A stretch of 40,158 nt of DNA from Sporomusa acidovorans. GTDB taxonomy: Bacteria; Bacillota; Negativicutes; Sporomusales; Sporomusaceae. The notes beneath the pieces were generated by a model. The model was not told the DNA's origin. It did no database searches and saw only the letters and a program-made list of their open reading frames with translations. The DNA is taken from NCBI RefSeq assembly GCF_900101845.1, contig NZ_FNAM01000047.1, forward strand, positions 1 to 40,158, read 5' to 3'. Positions 25,173-33,460 of the stretch are shown here, one piece after another (the stretch's first letter is position 1; every line of letters starts with the position of its first letter). Both the position numbers and the translations under genes were made by a program.

Positions 25173-25805
25173 TTATCTTGAATACAACTCTACGATAAGA
25201 TGTTCCTGGATAGGAATATCAATTTCCTCCCGGGTGGGGTAGCGCATAACTTTACCGCTCATATCGGCAGCCGTAAGTTCAATCCAGGCTGGGATTGTCT
25301 TATGGCCAAGCGATTCAGCGATTTTTTTCATGATGGGTGATTCTTTGCTTTCTTCCCGTACGGCAACTACGTCACCGGCTTTTACCAGGAAGGAAGGAAT
25401 ATTTACGCGACGGCCATTAACCTTAAATAAGCCGTGACGAACCAGTTGTCTTGCCTGATTGCGGCTTTCAGCCAGACCCATGCGGTAAACTGCACTGTCC
25501 AGTCTTCTTTCCAGCATAACCAGGAGGTTTTCACCGGTAATGCCTTTTTGGCGTTCCGCCTTCTCAAAGTAGTTCCGGAACTGGCGTTCAAGCACACCGT
25601 AAATACGGCGGGTTTTTTGCTTCTCACGAAGCTGAATGCCATATTCAGAAACTTTTTTACGGGTTTGACCGGCACCATGCTGGCCGGGAGCAAAACCGTG
25701 CTCTGTAAAAGAGCATTTATCGCTATAACATCTGTCGCCTTTAAGATACAGCTTTGCACCTTCCCGGCGACATAATCTGCAAACAGGTCCTGTATATTTT
25801 GCCAT
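25173..25805 (-). CDS. rpsD: 30S ribosomal protein S4, zinc-binding form
   Basis: Primary 16S rRNA-binding protein that starts small-subunit assembly. The N-terminus carries four cysteines, C9, C12, C26 and C31, in the spacing of the zinc-containing (C+) S4 form. The S4 RNA-binding domain follows at about 95-160 (LERRLDSAVYRMGLAESRNQARQLV). I take the ATG ending at 25805, giving 210 residues; an in-frame TTG three codons upstream lies almost on the GGGAGG site. In Bacillus S4 controls its own gene; I found no matching leader here. Confidence 0.97.
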   Translation of the reverse strand: MAKYTGPVCRLCRREGAKLYLKGDRCYSDKCSFTEHGFAPGQHGAGQTRKKVSEYGIQLREKQKTRRIYGVLERQFRNYFEKAERQKGITGENLLVMLERRLDSAVYRMGLAESRNQARQLVRHGLFKVNGRRVNIPSFLVKAGDVVAVREESKESPIMKKIAESLGHKTIPAWIELTAADMSGKVMRYPTREEIDIPIQEHLIVELYSR

Positions 25806-25829
25806 TCTTACCAAACACCTCCCAATTCC

Positions 25830-26222
25830 TTAAACTCTTCTTCTTTTTGGCGGACGGCATCCATTATGCGGTATGGGTGTTACGTCTTTAATCATGTTAA
25901 CTTCAAGGCCTGCAGCTTGCAGGGAGCGGATAGCAGCCTCACGGCCGGCACCTGGTCCTTTTACAAATACTTCAATTTGCTTGAGGCCATGCTCCATGGC
26001 AGCTTTGGCAGCCGTTTCAGCAGCCATTTGCGCAGCAAACGGGGTACTTTTCCGTGATCCTCTAAAGCCCAGTCCACCGGCGCTTGCCCAGGAAATGGCA
26101 TTGCCTCTGGTATCAGTGATGGTAACAATGGTGTTATTAAAAGTCGAACGGATGTGGGCAACACCATGTTCTATATTCTTACGTTCTTTACGTTTTGGTC
26201 TTGCAACTTTCTTTTGAGCCAA
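25830..26222 (-). CDS. rpsK: 30S ribosomal protein S11
   Basis: Platform protein of the 30S subunit contacting mRNA near the E site. The 130 residues include HIRSTFNNTIVTITDTRGN, WASAGGLGFRGSRKSTPFAAQ and the C-terminal DVTPIPHNGCRPPKRRRV, the family signature. It lies 15 bases after rpsM and 24 bases before rpsD in the normal alpha-operon order. Confidence 0.99.
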   Translation of the reverse strand: MAQKKVARPKRKERKNIEHGVAHIRSTFNNTIVTITDTRGNAISWASAGGLGFRGSRKSTPFAAQMAAETAAKAAMEHGLKQIEVFVKGPGAGREAAIRSLQAAGLEVNMIKDVTPIPHNGCRPPKRRRV

Positions 26223-26237
26223 AGGTAACTCCCTCCC

Positions 26238-26609
26238 TTACTTCTTCTTCTTAGCGCCGACAGTTCTTTTCGGGCCTTTGCGGGTACGGGCATTGGTCTT
26301 GGTACGCTGTCCGCGTACCGGAAGTCCCATGCGATGCCGCTTGCCACGGTAAGAGCCGATCTCAATGAGCCGCTTAATGTTTAATGCTTCTTCCCGGCGA
26401 AGGTCGCCCTCAACACGATAGTTTTTATCGATGTTTTCACGCAGTTTGGCAACTTCTTCCTCGGTCAGGTCCCGGGTCCTGGTATCAGGATTGATTCCGG
26501 TAGCCTTCAGAATTTCTTTCGACAGTGTTAATCCAATGCCAAAAATGTATGTTAAAGCAATTTCGATGCGTTTATCACGCGGTAAGTCTACACCGGCAAT
26601 ACGTGCCAT
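26238..26609 (-). CDS. rpsM: 30S ribosomal protein S13
   Basis: Head protein forming bridges to the 50S subunit and touching P-site tRNA. The 123 residues begin MARIAGVDLPRDKRIEIALTYIFGIG and contain the signature GSYRGKRHRMGLPVRGQRTKTNARTRKGP near the basic C-terminus, which ends in a run of lysines. It lies 22 bases after rpmJ. Confidence 0.99.
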   Translation of the reverse strand: MARIAGVDLPRDKRIEIALTYIFGIGLTLSKEILKATGINPDTRTRDLTEEEVAKLRENIDKNYRVEGDLRREEALNIKRLIEIGSYRGKRHRMGLPVRGQRTKTNARTRKGPKRTVGAKKKK

Positions 26610-26631
26610 GTATTAATCCACCCCCTCTTTT

Positions 26632-26745
26632 TTAACCTTGTTTTTGTTTATGCTTAGGATTTTCGCAAATCACCATAACTCTGCCATGCCGTTTGATGAT
26701 TTTGCATTTTTCACATATAGGCTTAACCGATGGCCTTACTTTCAT
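26632..26745 (-). CDS. rpmJ: 50S ribosomal protein L36, zinc-binding form
   Basis: Only 37 residues. It begins MKVRPSVKPICEKCK and ends PKHKQKQG. The zinc ligands C11, C14, C27 and H32 are all present, so this is the C+ form. An AGGGAGG-type site precedes the ATG. It lies between infA and rpsM, where Firmicutes normally have it. The 95 bases between it and infA are unusually long and repeat-bearing. Confidence 0.97.
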   Translation of the reverse strand: MKVRPSVKPICEKCKIIKRHGRVMVICENPKHKQKQG

Positions 26746-26789
26746 AATTAAACCTCCCTTTAGTGCGTCCGCCAGGTACGCCAGTCCGT

Positions 26790-26834
26790 GTTCGTTCATC
26801 AACTTGACTAACGAACCTACGAACCCACGAACAA
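26790..26834. repeat. GTTCG stem-loop and 8 bp tandem repeat in the infA-rpmJ spacer
   Basis: GTTCGTT (26790-26796) is complementary to AACGAAC (26810-26816), giving a 7-base stem with a 13-base loop. Overlapping its right arm are three tandem 8-base units, ACGAACCT, ACGAACCC and ACGAACAA (26811-26834). The 95-base spacer is among the longest inside the ribosomal supercluster. Its role is unknown; similar GTTCG-rich repeats occur in the rpsS-rplB spacer. Confidence 0.7.
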
Positions 26835-26840
26835 CACAAG

Positions 26841-27059
26841 CTATTTAAACCTATAGGTAATACGGCCACGTTTTAAATCATATGGTGTAAGTTCGATTGT
26901 CACTTTATCGCCAGGCAAAATTCGAATAAAGTTCATACGAATTTTGCCGGATACATGCGCCAGCACAATATGACCATTTTCCAGTTTTACCTGAAACATG
27001 GCATTGGGCAGTGCTTCTACGACCGTACCTTCTACTTCAATTACATCCTGTTTGGACAT
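26841..27059 (-). CDS. infA: Translation initiation factor IF-1
   Basis: Binds the 30S A site during initiation. The 72 residues form one S1/OB domain and match the family length: MSKQDVIEVEGTVVEALPNAMF at the start, GHIVLAHVSGKIRMNFIRILPGD in the middle and LTPYDLKRGRITYRFK at the end. It is 32 bases after the KOW-domain gene and 95 bases before rpmJ. Confidence 0.99.
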   Translation of the reverse strand: MSKQDVIEVEGTVVEALPNAMFQVKLENGHIVLAHVSGKIRMNFIRILPGDKVTIELTPYDLKRGRITYRFK

Positions 27060-27091
27060 GAGCTTATCCCTCCTCGTCCGCTTTTAAAAAC

Positions 27092-27370
27092 TTATCCGGT
27101 CACCTCGATGTGGGCGAGGGCCTGGCGAATCACTTCATCGGTGGGTATTTTGCCGCCGTGTAAAGCTTCCGCCACATTGTCAGCAATAGAGTTAAGCTTT
27201 TTAATATGCTTAACGTTCTTTTTTTTGGGACTTGTGACTTTACGTCCGCGTCCGTCCGCTACCAGAAGGGTTTGTGGCTTATACCACCCAAGAACTACAT
27301 ACCTATGGCCGGCATCACGTCCTGCGATTGACAGGACAATATGCCCTGCAATAATAGTTCCATCCGGCAT
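27092..27370 (-). CDS. Small KOW-domain RNA-binding protein, uncharacterised
   Basis: A 92-residue basic protein. Its N-terminal half reads as a KOW/L14e-like beta barrel (GHIVLSIAGRDAGHRYVVLGW, then TLLVADGRGRKV). A lysine-rich linker follows (SPKKKNVKHIKKLN, about 47-60), then a C-terminal region that looks helical. Similar small proteins sit between map and infA in many Clostridia and relatives and are annotated as KOW domain or L14E/L6E/L27E-like proteins; I know of no established function. Its position, 13 bases after map and 32 before infA, inside a translation operon, suggests ribosome or RNA binding (inference). Confidence 0.9.
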   Translation of the reverse strand: MPDGTIIAGHIVLSIAGRDAGHRYVVLGWYKPQTLLVADGRGRKVTSPKKKNVKHIKKLNSIADNVAEALHGGKIPTDEVIRQALAHIEVTG

Positions 27371-27383
27371 AAGCCGTCTCCTC

Positions 27384-28130
27384 CTATAGTTTTGTTAATA
27401 TTTCCGGACCATTAGCCGTTATAGCAATGGTATGTTCAAAATGGGCCGAACGCTTGCCGTCAGCAGTCACTACAGTCCAGTCGTCGCCTAAAGTCTTGAC
27501 CTCGTGAGTCCCGGCATTAATCATAGGCTCTATTGCTAATGTCATACCAGATTTTAATCGCGGGCCGCGTCCGGGAGGCCCATAGTTAGGTATTTGCGGG
27601 TCTTCATGCATGTTTCTGCCAATGCCGTGTCCGACATAGTCACGCACCACACCATAACCATGGCTCTCAGCATAGGTTTGAATCTCATGGGAGATATCGC
27701 TTAAACGATTTCCCGCCACAGCTTTTTCAATCCCTTTATAGAGCGACTGCTCGGTTACTTCAATCAGTTCTTTTACTTCATCGTCCACTTGGCCAACAGG
27801 CACGGTAATAGCGGCATCACCGACATAGCCGTTTATTGTTGCGCCAAGATCAATACTTACATTATCTCCATTTTTCAACCTTTTTAATCCAGGAATGCCA
27901 TGTACTACCTCTTCATTGACTGAAGCGCAAATATTACCCGGAAACCCGTTGTAGCCTTTAAAGGTAGGCACCGCGCCTTTGCTTTTGATATACTGTTCGG
28001 CAATCCTGTCGATTTCAAGGGTTGTGACGTCAGGTTTCACCGCTTTTTTCACTTCATTAAGCGCTTCCGCCACTATCCGCCCGGCATCACGCAGGTAATT
28101 TAGCTCCCTTTGTGATTTCAAGATAATCAT
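27384..28130 (-). CDS. map: Methionine aminopeptidase, type I
   Basis: Removes the initiator methionine from nascent proteins using two metal ions. The 248 residues carry the pita-bread motifs: the first metal aspartate in SIDLGATINGYVGDAA, the second in the same block, the histidine in YVGHGIGRNMHEDP, and glutamates in LAIEPMI and HFEHTIAIT. The length and lack of an SH3-like N-terminal extension fit type Ia. It overlaps adk by 4 bases and lies 13 bases before the KOW gene. Confidence 0.98.
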   Translation of the reverse strand: MIILKSQRELNYLRDAGRIVAEALNEVKKAVKPDVTTLEIDRIAEQYIKSKGAVPTFKGYNGFPGNICASVNEEVVHGIPGLKRLKNGDNVSIDLGATINGYVGDAAITVPVGQVDDEVKELIEVTEQSLYKGIEKAVAGNRLSDISHEIQTYAESHGYGVVRDYVGHGIGRNMHEDPQIPNYGPPGRGPRLKSGMTLAIEPMINAGTHEVKTLGDDWTVVTADGKRSAHFEHTIAITANGPEILTKL

Positions 28131-28780
28131 ACTTGCCCGCCTCTCAGGCTGTTTACAATATCTTTCAGGACATCCTTGATCGGCTGCAAGCCGTTAATTT
28201 CGGTATACAAGCCTTTGTCCTGATAATATTCGATTAACGGCTGAGTCTGGGCTTGATAAACAGTCAGACGGTTAAGAACGGTTTCTTCTTTATCGTCATC
28301 CCGCTGGTAGAGTTCACCGCCGCATTTATCGCAAACGCCAGCTTGTTTTGGTGCATTGAACGCTACATGATAGGTAGCGCCGCAGCCTTTACAAATCCGC
28401 CGGCCAGTCATACGGCCAACCAGTTCGGAACCGGGTGCTGTAATATTGACGACTCTGTCAAGTTTAATCGCCAGTTCAGTGAGTGTGCGATCAAGGGCTT
28501 CTGCCTGCGCAATAGTCCGGGGAAAACCATCAAGGATAAACCCTCGCTTGCAATCCGCCTTGGCCAAACGCTCTTTGACGATACCGATCGTTACCGTATC
28601 AGGCACCAGTTGCCCGGCGTCCATGCAGGCTTTGGCCTGCTTGCCAAGTTCAGTGCCTTCCTTTACAGCGGCCCGAAACATGTCGCCTGTTGAAATGTGC
28701 GGGATTTTAAATTTTTCTACCAGTTGAGCGGCCTGAGTGCCTTTACCGGCACCCGGCGGTCCCATTAACAGAATAAACAT
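28127..28780 (-). CDS. adk: Adenylate kinase, zinc-containing
   Basis: Interconverts ATP plus AMP with two ADP. The P-loop is GPPGAGKGTQ (7-16), the AMP site includes TGDMFR (31-36) and LDGFPRT. The long LID domain carries four cysteines, C130, C133, C150 and C153, as in zinc-stabilised adenylate kinases of Firmicutes. I take the ATG ending at 28780, eight bases after AGGAGG, giving 217 residues; an in-frame GTG two codons upstream is too close to that site. It lies 12 bases after secY. Confidence 0.98.
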   Translation of the reverse strand: MFILLMGPPGAGKGTQAAQLVEKFKIPHISTGDMFRAAVKEGTELGKQAKACMDAGQLVPDTVTIGIVKERLAKADCKRGFILDGFPRTIAQAEALDRTLTELAIKLDRVVNITAPGSELVGRMTGRRICKGCGATYHVAFNAPKQAGVCDKCGGELYQRDDDKEETVLNRLTVYQAQTQPLIEYYQDKGLYTEINGLQPIKDVLKDIVNSLRGGQV

Positions 28781-28792
28781 GACCACTACCTC

Positions 28793-30049
28793 CTACTTCA
28801 TGAAGCCCTGGTAGTGACGCATAAGGACTAGCGCCTCTATTTGCTTCATGGTATCCAAGGCCACACCTACTACGATTAAGAGAGCGGTGCCACCAAAGTA
28901 AACCCCCTGGATATTGGTGACTGCTCCTACAAAATTCGGCAGTATGGCAATTATGGCCAGGAAGATTGATCCGGCCAGGGTAATTCTGGTCATAACCCGG
29001 TCTAAATAATCGGCGGTAGGTTTACCTGGCCTGATGCCCGGGATAAACCCGCCGTGTTTTTTCATATTCTCTGCCATATCTGATATGTTCATAGTAACCG
29101 CAGTGTAGAAATACGTGAAGAAAATGATCAGCAGCGCATACAATGTTGTCTGCAGCGGCGTGCCCCACGCAAACCACCCTGCCACGGTTTTTACCCAGGG
29201 TACATCAATAAACTGGGCAATGGTTACCGGGAACATCAGCACAGATGACGCAAAGATGATTGGAATAACACCCGCTTGATTGACTTTAAGCGGAATGTGA
29301 GTAGAATGTCCGCCGTACATTTTTCGGCCAACTACTCGTTTGGCGTACTGTACCGGAATTCTGCGTTGGCCTTGTTGTATCAGGATAACAAACACAATCA
29401 TGGCCACTGCGATAATGAGGAACAGGAAGACATTAAACACATTAATGGATCCTGCATTAACGTACTCGTACATAGTATAGATGCCACTTGGCAGTCTTGA
29501 TACGATACCGGCAAAGATGATGAGGGAGATGCCGTTACCAATACCTTTTTCGGTAATTTGCTCGCCGACCCACATGAGGAAAGTGGTCCCAGCAGTCAGC
29601 GCAAGCGCAATAATGAGAATGGATCCAAAGCCAGGATTAATGATGGCCACTTTCAGTCCAAAAGCCATACCAATTGCCTGAATGAAACCAAGAACAACAG
29701 TACCATAGCGAGTGATTTGGGTAATTTTTTTGCGGCCCTCTTCGCCTTCTTTGGCCCACTGTTCGAATTTCGGCACAACTACGGTGAGTAGCTGCATAAT
29801 AATCGAAGCATTGATATAGGGTGTTATGCTCATCGCAAATATGGAGAATTTACTTAAAGCACCACCGGAAAACATATCCAGCAACCCAAATAGATTACCA
29901 CTGGTAAACAACTGCTCAATAACGGCGGCATTGACTCCCGGTACCGGGATGTGTGTGCCCAGTCTGAATACCAGGAACATGACCAAGGTAAATACGATTT
30001 TTTGCCTTAGTTCAGTAATCTTTAGAACGTTCGAGAGCTCTCCCAGCAA
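28793..30049 (-). CDS. secY: Preprotein translocase subunit SecY
   Basis: The channel subunit of the Sec translocon in the cytoplasmic membrane. The 418 residues contain about ten hydrophobic segments. Family signatures are visible: LGTHIPVPGVN near the start, the plug region GLLDMFSGGALSKFSIFAMSITPYINASII and the cytoplasmic loop GGFIPGIRPGKPT. The start is TTG and follows the rplO stop without a gap (TAATTG), with GAGGTG six bases before it inside the rplO end. Strong translational coupling to rplO is likely. Confidence 0.98.
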   Translation of the reverse strand: MLGELSNVLKITELRQKIVFTLVMFLVFRLGTHIPVPGVNAAVIEQLFTSGNLFGLLDMFSGGALSKFSIFAMSITPYINASIIMQLLTVVVPKFEQWAKEGEEGRKKITQITRYGTVVLGFIQAIGMAFGLKVAIINPGFGSILIIALALTAGTTFLMWVGEQITEKGIGNGISLIIFAGIVSRLPSGIYTMYEYVNAGSINVFNVFLFLIIAVAMIVFVILIQQGQRRIPVQYAKRVVGRKMYGGHSTHIPLKVNQAGVIPIIFASSVLMFPVTIAQFIDVPWVKTVAGWFAWGTPLQTTLYALLIIFFTYFYTAVTMNISDMAENMKKHGGFIPGIRPGKPTADYLDRVMTRITLAGSIFLAIIAILPNFVGAVTNIQGVYFGGTALLIVVGVALDTMKQIEALVLMRHYQGFMK

Positions 30050-30490
30050 TTAAATCACCTCGACTGTACCGCCGGCAGCCTGAATTTTTTCAGCAGCCGA
30101 CTTGGTAAAGCCATTGGCTTTTACAGTTAAAGCCTTGGTGAGCTCGCCATTACCCAATATTCTAAGACCGTCACGTACTTTTTTAATGACACCGGCTTCG
30201 ACCAAAGCTTCCAAGTCGACAACTGAGCCGTTGTCAAACCGGTTAAGCTCAGCTACGTTAATTTCGCTGTATTCTTTAGCAAAGATATTGGTAAAACCGC
30301 GTTTTGGCAGTCTCAAGTACAAGGGTTTTTGGCCGCCTTCAAAACCAGGACGCACACCGCCGCCGGAACGGGCTTTCTGACCTTTATGGCCTTTACCGGA
30401 GGTTTTTCCCAGACCGGAGCCTAAACCACGGCCTACACGGGTACGGACTTTTTTTGAACCAGGCGCTGGAGCTAATTCATGTAATTTCAT
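30050..30490 (-). CDS. rplO: 50S ribosomal protein L15
   Basis: Late-assembling large-subunit protein. The 146 residues begin MKLHELAPAPGSKKVRTRVGRGLGSGLGKTSGKGHKGQKAR, the Gly/Lys-rich family N-terminus, and end in the globular domain with KAEKIQAAGGTVEVI-like sequence. The secY ribosome-binding site lies inside its last codons. It is 48 bases after rpmD. Confidence 0.99.
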   Translation of the reverse strand: MKLHELAPAPGSKKVRTRVGRGLGSGLGKTSGKGHKGQKARSGGGVRPGFEGGQKPLYLRLPKRGFTNIFAKEYSEINVAELNRFDNGSVVDLEALVEAGVIKKVRDGLRILGNGELTKALTVKANGFTKSAAEKIQAAGGTVEVI

Positions 30491-30538
30491 TTACAGCACC
30501 TCCTTGAACTAATATGTTTGGCTATTGCCACGTGGATT

Positions 30539-30724
30539 TTATTCTGCAATTTGCTCTACGGTAACAAGATGTTCCACTTTGCGAACCATGCCCCTGATTA
30601 CCGCATTATCTTCCTGAACGACCGAGCTGTTGGTTTTTTTAAGACCCAGTGCTTTTACGGTTGCACGCTGATCTTCTGGTCTGCCAATCAGGCTACGGGT
30701 TAAAGTAATTTTAAGTTTCGCCAT
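30539..30724 (-). CDS. rpmD: 50S ribosomal protein L30
   Basis: A 61-residue single-domain protein, the short bacterial form. It begins MAKLKITLTRSLIGRPEDQRATVKALGL and includes MVRKVEHLVTVEQ at the end, which match the family. It lies in the standard place between rpsE (12 bases upstream) and rplO (48 bases downstream). Confidence 0.98.
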   Translation of the reverse strand: MAKLKITLTRSLIGRPEDQRATVKALGLKKTNSSVVQEDNAVIRGMVRKVEHLVTVEQIAE

Positions 30725-30736
30725 TGTGTTACCTCC

Positions 30737-31237
30737 TTAACCCAACAGTTCCTGAACAGTTTTGCCGCGCAGGCTGGCAACTTCTTCAGCACGTTTAAGC
30801 TGGCTTAAGCCGGCGATTGTAGCGCGAACCATATTGTTGGCGTTGGATGAGCCGAGTGATTTAGTCAGAATGTCATGAATGCCGGCAAGTTCAAGCACAG
30901 CACGCGCCGGACCGCCGGCAATTACGCCTGTACCTTCTGAAGCAGGCTTTAACAACACTTTGCCGGCACCGAACACACCCATGATTTGATGAGGAATTGT
31001 GGTACCGACAATAGGAACACTTATCAGATTCTTTTTGGCGTCTTCTACGCCTTTACGGATAGCTTCCGGTACTTCCGAAGCTTTGCCCAGACCGAAACCT
31101 ACATGGCCGTTTTCATCGCCAACAACTACCAAAGCACTGAAGGAAAAGCGTCTACCGCCCTTAACTACCTTGGCAACCCGGTTAATGAATACAACTTTTT
31201 CTTTAAGGTCAAGACCGGTGTAATCAATTCTGGCCAT
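30737..31237 (-). CDS. rpsE: 30S ribosomal protein S5
   Basis: Small-subunit protein involved in decoding fidelity and mRNA unwinding at the entry channel. The 166 residues show the double-stranded-RNA-binding-like S5 N-domain (EKVVFINRVAKVVKGGRRFSFSALVVVGD) and the C-domain with GTGVIAGGPARAVLELAGI and SSNANNMVRATIAGL. It lies 17 bases after rplR and 12 bases before rpmD. Confidence 0.99.
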   Translation of the reverse strand: MARIDYTGLDLKEKVVFINRVAKVVKGGRRFSFSALVVVGDENGHVGFGLGKASEVPEAIRKGVEDAKKNLISVPIVGTTIPHQIMGVFGAGKVLLKPASEGTGVIAGGPARAVLELAGIHDILTKSLGSSNANNMVRATIAGLSQLKRAEEVASLRGKTVQELLG

Positions 31238-31254
31238 TAATTTCCCTCCTTTTC

Positions 31255-31623
31255 TTAGAATTCAAGTCCAGCTTCACGGGCTGCAGCTGCTAACGCAGCG
31301 ACACGGCCGTGATAGATATAGCCGGCGCGGTCAAATACTACTTTCGTAATGCCTTTTTCGAGGGCTCGCTTCGCGATGGCCTCACCTACAACTTTAGCTG
31401 CATCAATGTTGCCGCCATACTCGACTTTGGCCTGTAATTCTTTATCTACCGTACTGGCTGATACCAAGGTCACGCCAGTTTTGTCGTTAATAATCTGAGC
31501 ATAAATATGCTTCAAACTACGGAATACATTAAGACGCGGGCGTTCAGCGCTGCCAATCAGGTTTTTCCGGGCTCTTAATTGGCGCTTATGACGCGCGATG
31601 TGTTTGCTCGGTTTACGCAGCAA
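31255..31623 (-). CDS. rplR: 50S ribosomal protein L18
   Basis: Binds 5S rRNA in the central protuberance. The family blocks are RHKRQLRARKNLIGSAERPRLNVFRS, HIYAQIIND and the C-terminal VVFDRAGYIYHGRVAALAAAAREAGLEF. I take the TTG ending at 31623, eight bases after AAGGAG, giving 122 residues, close to the Bacillus length. An in-frame GTG three codons earlier overlaps the Shine-Dalgarno sequence. It lies 38 bases after rplF. Confidence 0.97.
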   Translation of the reverse strand: MLRKPSKHIARHKRQLRARKNLIGSAERPRLNVFRSLKHIYAQIINDKTGVTLVSASTVDKELQAKVEYGGNIDAAKVVGEAIAKRALEKGITKVVFDRAGYIYHGRVAALAAAAREAGLEF

Positions 31624-31661
31624 GGTGTTCACTCCTTTCGCTTAATTTGCCTATCATGAGT

Positions 31662-32213
31662 TTATTTCTTGCCTTTACCGCCGGCTTTACCGACTTTGCG
31701 ACGGATAACTTCGCCTTCATATTTGATGCCTTTACCTTTATACGGCTCCGGTTCGCGATAACCACGAATTTTAGCGGCTAATTCGCCAACTGCTTCTTTG
31801 TCAATGCCGGAAACGACAATCTTATTAGGCGCAGGAACATCAATGGTGATGCCCTTGGGAGGCTCTACTTCCAGCGGATGTGAGAAGCCTAAAGTGAGCG
31901 CCAGTTTTTGACCAGCTTTAGCGGCACGGTAACCGACACCTGCGATTTCCAAAGTCTTGGAAAATCCTTGCGTTACGCCTATTACCATGTTATTCAGCAA
32001 AGTTCTGGTCAAACCGTGAAGCGAACGGTGTTCTTTATTATCTGTAGGCCGTTTGACGTTAATAACATTGCCTTCCATCTCGATAATCATATCTTTATGG
32101 AGTTGGCGTGTCAGTTCGCCTTTAGGGCCTTTAACTGTTACTACATTGTCATCCCCGATCGTTACGGTAACGCCAGCAGCAACAGTGATGGGACTCCTAC
32201 CAATTCTAGACAT
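31662..32213 (-). CDS. rplF: 50S ribosomal protein L6
   Basis: Large-subunit protein near the factor-binding site and sarcin-ricin loop. The 183 residues hold two similar beta-alpha domains. Family marks are MSRIGRSPITVAAGVTVTI at the start, HRSLHGLTRTLLNNMVIGVTQGF in the middle and YREPEPYKGKGIKYEGEVIRRKVGKAGGKGKK at the end. It lies 23 bases after rpsH. Confidence 0.99.
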   Translation of the reverse strand: MSRIGRSPITVAAGVTVTIGDDNVVTVKGPKGELTRQLHKDMIIEMEGNVINVKRPTDNKEHRSLHGLTRTLLNNMVIGVTQGFSKTLEIAGVGYRAAKAGQKLALTLGFSHPLEVEPPKGITIDVPAPNKIVVSGIDKEAVGELAAKIRGYREPEPYKGKGIKYEGEVIRRKVGKAGGKGKK

Positions 32214-32236
32214 GTTGCACCTCCTGTATCACTAAA

Positions 32237-32635
32237 CTACCAGACGTATGCGATTACTTCGCCGCCCAGACCTTCTTTACGTGCGACTTTATCGCTCATG
32301 ATGCCTTTGGATGTCGAGATAATCGCAATTCCGAGGCCACCCAGCACGCGTGGCAATTGTTCTTTTTTGGCATATACGCGCAGACCGGGCTTGGAAATGC
32401 GTTTGATTCCAGTAATTACTTTTTCGCGGTTTGGACCATATTTCAAGCTCACCCGTAGCATACCCTGCTTGCCGTCTTGAACCAAATCATAGTCTCTGAC
32501 AAAACCTTCGTCTTTCAGGATTTGTACTACGGCTTGCTTAATTTTTGATGCCGGAATTTCGACTTTATCGTGATAAACCGAGTTGGCATTGCGAATGCGA
32601 GTCAGCATATCGGCAATCGGATCGGTCATTACCAT
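32237..32635 (-). CDS. rpsH: 30S ribosomal protein S8
   Basis: Primary 16S rRNA-binding protein and, in many bacteria, the repressor of the spc operon. The 132 residues show MTDPIADMLTRIRNANSVYHDKVEIPASKIK at the start and GLGIAIISTSKGIMSDKVARKEGLGGEVIAYVW at the C-terminus, both typical. The first ATG has GGGGG nine bases upstream; a second ATG two codons later is also possible. It is 32 bases after rpsN. Confidence 0.98.
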   Translation of the reverse strand: MVMTDPIADMLTRIRNANSVYHDKVEIPASKIKQAVVQILKDEGFVRDYDLVQDGKQGMLRVSLKYGPNREKVITGIKRISKPGLRVYAKKEQLPRVLGGLGIAIISTSKGIMSDKVARKEGLGGEVIAYVW

Positions 32636-32667
32636 GGTTTAGAACCCCCTTCCTATATGTGCTACTA

Positions 32668-32853
32668 CTACCAGCTGGCCTTGGTTACTCCAGGAATGGC
32701 GCCTTTGTAGCTCAGTTCCCGGAAACAAATCCGGCACATTTCAAATTTACGCATATATCCGTGCGGACGACCGCAGATCTTGCAGCGATTGTATTTACGC
32801 ACTTTAAATTTTGGCTCGTTTTTCCACTTCTCAATTAAAGCCTTTTTGGCCAC
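32668..32853 (-). CDS. rpsN: 30S ribosomal protein S14 type Z
   Basis: The short zinc-binding form of S14, 61 residues. The ligands C24, C27, C40 and C43 are in CKIC and CRIC motifs. The C-terminus ELSYKGAIPGVTKASW is the typical ending. This form replaces the 89-101-residue zinc-free S14 found in many proteobacteria and supports a Firmicute origin. It is 34 bases after rplE. Confidence 0.98.
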   Translation of the reverse strand: MAKKALIEKWKNEPKFKVRKYNRCKICGRPHGYMRKFEMCRICFRELSYKGAIPGVTKASW

Positions 32854-32887
32854 CGAATTCCCTCCTTTGTTAACTGTTGAAACAATT

Positions 32888-33430
32888 TTACGCGCTGAAC
32901 GGCATACCCATCAGTCTTAACAGTTCTCTAGCTTCTTCATCAGTTTTCGCTGTGGTAACAATAACAATATCCATACCACGAATTTTGTCTATTTTATCGT
33001 AATCAATCTCCGGGAAAATCAACTGTTCCTTAATACCCAGTGTATAGTTGCCACGGCCATCAAAAGATTTCGGACTTACACCGCGGAAGTCACGTACCCG
33101 GGGTAAGGAAATGTTGATGAGTTTATCCAAAAACTGATACATCCGCGCGCCACGCATAGTTACCTTGGCACCGATCGGCATACCTTGACGAATTTTAAAA
33201 GCAGCAATTGATTTTTTTGCTCTGGTTACGACCGGTTTTTGTCCGGCAATAAGAGTCATATCGTTTACTGCTGCGTCGAGAACTTTAGGATTACCAACGG
33301 CTTCACCGACACCCATATTGATAATCACTTTCTCAACTTTTGGTATTTCCATAACGTTTTTGTAGCCAAACTTCTGCATCATTGCTTTAGCTACTTCGTT
33401 TATATATTTTTCTTTCAGTCTTGCAGCCAT
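32888..33430 (-). CDS. rplE: 50S ribosomal protein L5
   Basis: 5S rRNA-binding protein in the central protuberance, contacting S13 and P-site tRNA. The 180 residues include KVEKVIINMGVGEAVGNPKVLDAAV, GQKPVVTRAKKSIAAFKIRQGMPIG, and FRGVSPKSFDGRGNYTLGIKEQLIFPEIDYDKI, all family blocks. It lies 30 bases after rplX and 34 bases before rpsN. Confidence 0.99.
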   Translation of the reverse strand: MAARLKEKYINEVAKAMMQKFGYKNVMEIPKVEKVIINMGVGEAVGNPKVLDAAVNDMTLIAGQKPVVTRAKKSIAAFKIRQGMPIGAKVTMRGARMYQFLDKLINISLPRVRDFRGVSPKSFDGRGNYTLGIKEQLIFPEIDYDKIDKIRGMDIVIVTTAKTDEEARELLRLMGMPFSA

Positions 33431-33460
33431 GAGTTAACCTCCTTTCAGGAAAGAATGGTT

